Origin: Hydrogenothermus sp.
Lineage (GTDB): Bacteria; Aquificota; Aquificia; Aquificales; Hydrogenothermaceae
Reading direction: 5' to 3'
DNA length: 8,659 nt
Assembly (NCBI GenBank): GCA_003978675.1
Contig: QNYP01000114.1
Coordinates: 1-8,659 of the forward strand
Under the pieces are notes generated by a model. It was not told the origin of the DNA. It searched no databases and worked only from the letters and a program-made list of their open reading frames with translations. Positions 5,735-8,659 of this stretch are shown here, piece by piece. Each line of letters opens with the position of its first letter. Position 1 is the stretch's first letter. The position numbers and the translations under genes are program-made.

Positions 5735-6979
5735 TTAAATTAAATCTTTTATATCTTTAGCTACAAAATTATCTTTTCCTGTGTAAATATATACGCTACT
5801 TTTACCATTGTCAACTCTAAAAACTAAAACTTTATCAAAGTTATTAGAAAATGCATAGTCTAAACTATTATCTAAACTTCTATCTATTAACTCTAAAGCT
5901 ACTTTCTTACCTTGTTTTCTCAATTTATTAATAATTTCAAAAAATATATTTTCATCAATTCCTTTATTTACTGCAAAGTAGTTTTCATTTTTTGTTAATA
6001 TGCCCACATTTTTTAAATATTCAAAAATAGCAATAGTATCAAAAGCAAATCCAACAGCTGGAAAATCTCCATTAAATTTACCTATAAGTTTGTCGTATCT
6101 TCCACCTTGCCCAATAGGTTTTTTATGGTTAGGAATAAAAATTTCAAATATAATTCCTGTGTAATATTCAAACTGTCTAACTTCTCCTAAATCAAAGGTT
6201 ATATAATTTGAAAAACCAAAATTTTCGATCTTAGAGTATATTTCTTCTAGATAGCTTAAAGCTTCCAACAACTTTTTATAATTTTTAACTTTCTCTTTTA
6301 ATTCTTTTATTAGCTCAATCTTCCCCTGATATAGAGGGATATTTGATATAAATTCTCCTAAGTCTTTTTTTATATTTTTTTCTAACACAAATTTTTCTAA
6401 ATTAAATATCTCCTTGTTCTTTACAAAATTTACAAAAGAACTAAATTCTTTACCACTTAAATTTAAAATTTCTTTTAAAGCATATAAAATTGAGACACAG
6501 CTCAAATCTATTTGGAAATTTTTTATACCTAAATTCTTTAAAGCCTCAATTGCTATAGATAAAACCTCAATATCTGCCTGTAGAGAATTTAATCCAATTA
6601 GTTCTATTCCAGATTGTCTTTTTTCCCAGAATTTTTCACCTTTTGGAGTTTCATATCTAAATATGGTTCCTTTGTAATATACTCTGTATGGAATTTGTTT
6701 GTGTTTTAATGATGAAAAATATCTAGCTATTTGAGCTGTAAAATCTGCCCTAAGTGAAAGTATTTCTCCTTTGTATCTATCAATAATCCTAAAGGTTTTA
6801 TTTGCTATATTTTTGCCTACACCTTTCTTATGGACATCAAAGTACTCAAAATATGGCAGTTTAATTTCTTGATATCCCCAGCTTTCAAAAGTTCTTGTTA
6901 TGGTGTTTTCTATATTAGAAATAAGATTACTCTCTTCTGGAGAAAATACCCTTATACCTTTTGGTATATCTATATTCAA
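5735..6979 (-). CDS. hisZ: ATP phosphoribosyltransferase regulatory subunit HisZ
   Basis: HisZ is a catalytically dead relative of histidyl-tRNA synthetase. It joins the short form of HisG to give an active, feedback-controlled first enzyme of histidine synthesis. The class II synthetase fold is visible: IPKGIRVFSPEE near the start, LRADFTAQIAR at 76-86, IFRYETPKGE at 106-115, RQSGIELIG at 121-129, YYTG at 272-275 and GQGGRYDKLIGKF at 290-302. The motif 3 arginine of HisRS (GFAxGxER) is lost: here the segment reads AVGFAFDTIAIFEYL at 308-322. This and the atypical C-terminal region rule against HisRS. At 414 residues it is normal for HisZ. It starts with TTG at 6979, because an in-frame stop lies five codons upstream and no ATG is near. 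The TTG overlaps the stop of the preceding microprotein (TTGA). A short HisG elsewhere is predicted. Confidence 0.92.
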   Translation of the reverse strand: MNIDIPKGIRVFSPEESNLISNIENTITRTFESWGYQEIKLPYFEYFDVHKKGVGKNIANKTFRIIDRYKGEILSLRADFTAQIARYFSSLKHKQIPYRVYYKGTIFRYETPKGEKFWEKRQSGIELIGLNSLQADIEVLSIAIEALKNLGIKNFQIDLSCVSILYALKEILNLSGKEFSSFVNFVKNKEIFNLEKFVLEKNIKKDLGEFISNIPLYQGKIELIKELKEKVKNYKKLLEALSYLEEIYSKIENFGFSNYITFDLGEVRQFEYYTGIIFEIFIPNHKKPIGQGGRYDKLIGKFNGDFPAVGFAFDTIAIFEYLKNVGILTKNENYFAVNKGIDENIFFEIINKLRKQGKKVALELIDRSLDNSLDYAFSNNFDKVLVFRVDNGKSSVYIYTGKDNFVAKDIKDLI

Positions 6980-7086
6980 CCTTCTTTCTCTTTAAGTTTT
7001 TTTATTCTCCAAAATGTTGGAATAGTTATAACACCTATACCCAATAACAAAAGAGCTATTTCTATAATTAAGGTTTTATCCATCAT
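6976..7086 (-). CDS. 36-aa single-helix membrane microprotein, uncharacterised
   Basis: This short gene exactly fills the gap between pspA and hisZ. It starts at ATGATG (7086, or 7083 for the second ATG), which overlaps the TGA stop of pspA, and its own TGA overlaps the TTG start of hisZ (TTGA). Such 4-nt overlaps on both sides are typical of translationally coupled operon genes. The peptide starts MMDKTLIIEIALLLLGIG, has one hydrophobic helix of about 20 residues (about 6-25, ending in ITIPTF), and ends in a basic tail, WRIKKLKEKEG. The positive-inside rule puts the tail in the cytoplasm. There is no separate Shine-Dalgarno site, so coupling to pspA would be needed. I recognise no family and assign no function. 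It shares only size and a single helix with the microprotein at 4357-4461. Confidence 0.7.
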   Translation of the reverse strand: MMDKTLIIEIALLLLGIGVITIPTFWRIKKLKEKEG

Positions 7087-7721
7087 AATGCATCCATAGC
7101 TGGAATAAACAAATCTTTTAAGAAATATGTGTTATTTAGTTTATATAAAATAGGTCTAACTTTATCATAATCCAATATAGAATAAGATGCATTATCACAA
7201 CCAAAAGACCAAAATTTATTTAAATCCAATCCAAGTCCTACTGTTAAAGAAGCTCTAATAGGAACAGTATGCGAAACTGCAACTATTGTTTCTCCATCAT
7301 GTTTTTCCAACATCTCTTCTTGAAACTTTTTAACTCTCTTTGCAACTGCTTCTAAGTCCTCACCATTTGGAAATTTAACAGTATGAGGTTTATAAAGCCA
7401 ATCATTAAACATATCTGGATATTTTTCTTTTACTTCATCCACTAGCATTCCAGACCAATCACCATGGTCTATTTCTATAATATCTTCATTTTTTACTATT
7501 GGTAGTCCTAACTCTTTTGAAATGTATTCTGCAGTCATATAGGTTCTTTTTAATGGGCTTGAATATAAAGCTGTAGGATTATATTTTTTCAAAGCCTCTG
7601 CTAACAATGGTGCCTGTTTATGTCCTCTTTCGCTTAATTCTGGATCAAGCCTTCCCTGGTATCTACCTATAGGATTCCAAAGACTTTCTGCATGTCTGAC
7701 ATAAATAATTCTAACAGCCAA
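7083..7721 (-). CDS. pspA: Metal-independent phosphoserine phosphatase (histidine phosphatase superfamily)
   Basis: This cytosolic enzyme probably removes phosphate from L-phosphoserine, the last step of serine synthesis. It belongs to the phosphoglycerate-mutase-like histidine phosphatases: VRHAES at 8-13 holds the phosphohistidine His10, Arg59 lies in SSPLKRTY, Glu83 is in IIEIDHGDWSG (81-91), and the second histidine is His151 in VSHTVP. The whole 212-residue sequence looks very close to the Hydrogenobacter thermophilus PspA that I remember, including KFWSFGCDNASYS at 169-181, so phosphatase is preferred over mutase. His86 corresponds to a residue reported there to help bind phosphoserine. 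The start is TTG at 7721, 5 nt after AGGAGG, since no ATG lies ahead of the catalytic motif. It overlaps the 36-aa microprotein downstream and may be coupled to it. Confidence 0.87.
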   Translation of the reverse strand: MAVRIIYVRHAESLWNPIGRYQGRLDPELSERGHKQAPLLAEALKKYNPTALYSSPLKRTYMTAEYISKELGLPIVKNEDIIEIDHGDWSGMLVDEVKEKYPDMFNDWLYKPHTVKFPNGEDLEAVAKRVKKFQEEMLEKHDGETIVAVSHTVPIRASLTVGLGLDLNKFWSFGCDNASYSILDYDKVRPILYKLNNTYFLKDLFIPAMDAL

Positions 7722-7746
7722 AAGCTCCTCCTAAAAATAAAAAACT

Positions 7747-7769
7747 AATCTATAAAATTTTAACAGATT
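7747..7769. terminator. Weak AT-rich hairpin between the barrel gene and pspA
   Basis: AATCT (7747-7751) pairs with AGATT (7765-7769) around an inner palindrome TAAAATTTTA (7753-7762). Read on the minus strand it is followed by AG and then T-rich sequence (TTTTTTATTTTT), and on the plus strand by five more T's, so it could terminate in either direction. The stem has little GC, so it is only a candidate. Confidence 0.35.
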
Positions 7770-7772
7770 TTT

Positions 7773-8621
7773 TTAAAAAGAATATCCTATACCTATAAAT
7801 CCAACTTGATTTGTTATTTTTAAATCATCTTTATTAACTAATAATGAAATATTTTTAACTTCTACACCATTAAGTATCCAAAGATCATACTTGTATCCAG
7901 CAGTTATATACAAGCGAGGAGATATTGTTATTTTCCATAACTTTTTTTCATATTCAAATAGATAAAACTTAACACCTAAACCAGCTGTTATATAATGACC
8001 ATCAGCATCTGAATTAACTCCTAAGGCTTTATTTTCTATTTTTCCAGTTTGATATGCATAGGTAAGAAAGGAAAAAAAGGAAAGTCTTTTAAAAATGTTA
8101 TATGCAAACTTAGTTGAAAATCCTATTCTATACGTTGTAATTTTAGTTTTACTATCAGGTAAATATGTTTTTGTATCATTTGAGTTGCTATTCGAATTGT
8201 AGTTTTTAATATAAGGAACTGAAATACCTAAAGATATTGCCATTCCTAAATATGTTTTTCTTTTATTCTTGTTTAGTAGATCATATCCTAAATCTAGCTG
8301 TGCATCTAACCCTTGAAGTTCATATTCCATATAAGGTTTGTAAGTAGAAGGTAAAGGAGAAGTTTCTACAGAATTATTATATAAATCTAAATATTTTCCC
8401 TCTCTTTTTGAACTTATAAATGTAATATCGTATCCATAAAAAAATCTAGTTTTGAATATATTTTTATGAATTTCTACTAGTGAAAATGTTGTAATATCTT
8501 CCTTTATATTTGAAGAATAACCAAAAATTTTAGATTTTATATTTGTTGTTCCTTTTCCAAATCTAAACTCTCCAGCAAAAACAAAGGTAGGAATTAACAA
8601 AGAGATTAAAAATTTTCTCAA
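7773..8621 (-). CDS. Outer-membrane beta-barrel protein, function unknown
   Basis: This secreted protein of 282 residues has a clear signal peptide: basic MRKF, a hydrophobic stretch to about residue 15, then a likely cut after FVFA (Ala16). The mature part is rich in Tyr, Phe, Gly and alternating hydrophobic strands, such as LGMAISLGISVPYI, YITAGLGVKFYLF and KITISPRLYITAGY. It ends in GFIGIGYSF with a terminal Phe, the usual recognition signal for outer-membrane barrel assembly. About 8-12 strands would fit. A loop around 142-148 (NSNSNSN) is low-complexity. I recognise no porin or enzyme family, so transport, adhesion or structural roles are all open. The start is TTG at 8621, 6 nt after GAGGT. 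Genes downstream are biosynthetic, so the context says little about its job. A promoter may lie in 8634-8659, but the window ends there. Confidence 0.8.
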   Translation of the reverse strand: MRKFLISLLIPTFVFAGEFRFGKGTTNIKSKIFGYSSNIKEDITTFSLVEIHKNIFKTRFFYGYDITFISSKREGKYLDLYNNSVETSPLPSTYKPYMEYELQGLDAQLDLGYDLLNKNKRKTYLGMAISLGISVPYIKNYNSNSNSNDTKTYLPDSKTKITTYRIGFSTKFAYNIFKRLSFFSFLTYAYQTGKIENKALGVNSDADGHYITAGLGVKFYLFEYEKKLWKITISPRLYITAGYKYDLWILNGVEVKNISLLVNKDDLKITNQVGFIGIGYSF

Positions 8622-8627
8622 TCTTAT

Positions 8628-8633
8628 ACCTCT
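8628..8633 (-). promoter_or_regulatory. Ribosome binding site of the barrel protein
   Basis: AGAGGT on the minus strand, 6 nt before TTG 8621. It supports the TTG start placed directly ahead of the signal peptide. Upstream AT-rich sequence (TATATT near 8645-8655) could hold a -10 element, but the -35 would be at or beyond the window edge. Confidence 0.6.
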
Positions 8634-8659
8634 TCAGATATAAAGGAATATATTTTTAT

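Noticed and set aside
5735..6979. Histidyl-tRNA synthetase
   Set aside because: The motif 3 arginine region is replaced and the C-terminal part does not resemble the HisRS anticodon domain, so HisZ fits better.
4357..7086. The two microproteins being copies of one family
   Set aside because: They share size and a single helix, but no aligned residues, and their tails differ (acidic-ending versus basic).
1..8659. Mobile element, CRISPR array, tRNA or long direct repeats
   Set aside because: No transposase, spaced repeats, cloverleaf or terminal inverted repeats were seen, and the genes are densely packed chromosomal types.

Overview
This 8.66 kb, strongly AT-rich window reads as ordinary chromosome of a thermophilic, chemolithotrophic bacterium of the Aquificota, most likely the Hydrogenothermaceae (Sulfurihydrogenibium/Persephonella type). 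That assignment is inferred from three things: the Lys/Ile/Glu-rich proteins, a phosphoserine phosphatase that closely resembles the metal-independent enzyme of Hydrogenobacter, and tight overlapping gene packing with several TTG starts. No insertion sequence, prophage, CRISPR array, tRNA or rRNA is visible.

Layout. The plus-strand block (1-2893) holds the C-terminal end of a DUF507 protein, then ribBA (bifunctional riboflavin entry enzyme), a pentaheme c-type cytochrome lipoprotein and a RimI-type N-acetyltransferase. The last three genes overlap by 23 and 52 nt and are probably one transcript. A small hairpin at the rimI stop separates this block from a convergent minus-strand block (2920-8621). 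Read in its direction of transcription, that block contains an outer-membrane beta-barrel protein of unknown role, pspA (phosphoserine phosphatase), a 36-aa one-helix membrane microprotein, hisZ (regulatory subunit of ATP phosphoribosyltransferase), slyD (FKBP-type prolyl isomerase), a short-chain dehydrogenase, a 34-aa one-helix membrane microprotein, a ThiE/TenI-family protein, and a NapH-like membrane iron-sulfur protein with its own likely promoter.

How the genes work together. Most are biosynthetic housekeeping: riboflavin, serine, histidine and thiamine branches. Two redox proteins, the pentaheme lipoprotein and the NapH-like quinol-oxidase-type protein, converge on each other across rimI. 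They could serve the same periplasmic electron-transfer route, but the sequence shows only that they are close together.

The least described content is the pair of microproteins, at 4357-4461 and 6976-7086. Each lies exactly in the gap between two tightly packed genes, with stop/start overlaps or a perfect Shine-Dalgarno site, and each encodes one hydrophobic helix. Start sites were also revised for three genes (NapH-like, ThiE/TenI, SlyD), because the ribosome binding site sits inside the longest reading frame. No clear multi-gene novel system is evident. The microproteins, the unusual ThiE/TenI active site and the orphan redox pair are the items most worth a second look.
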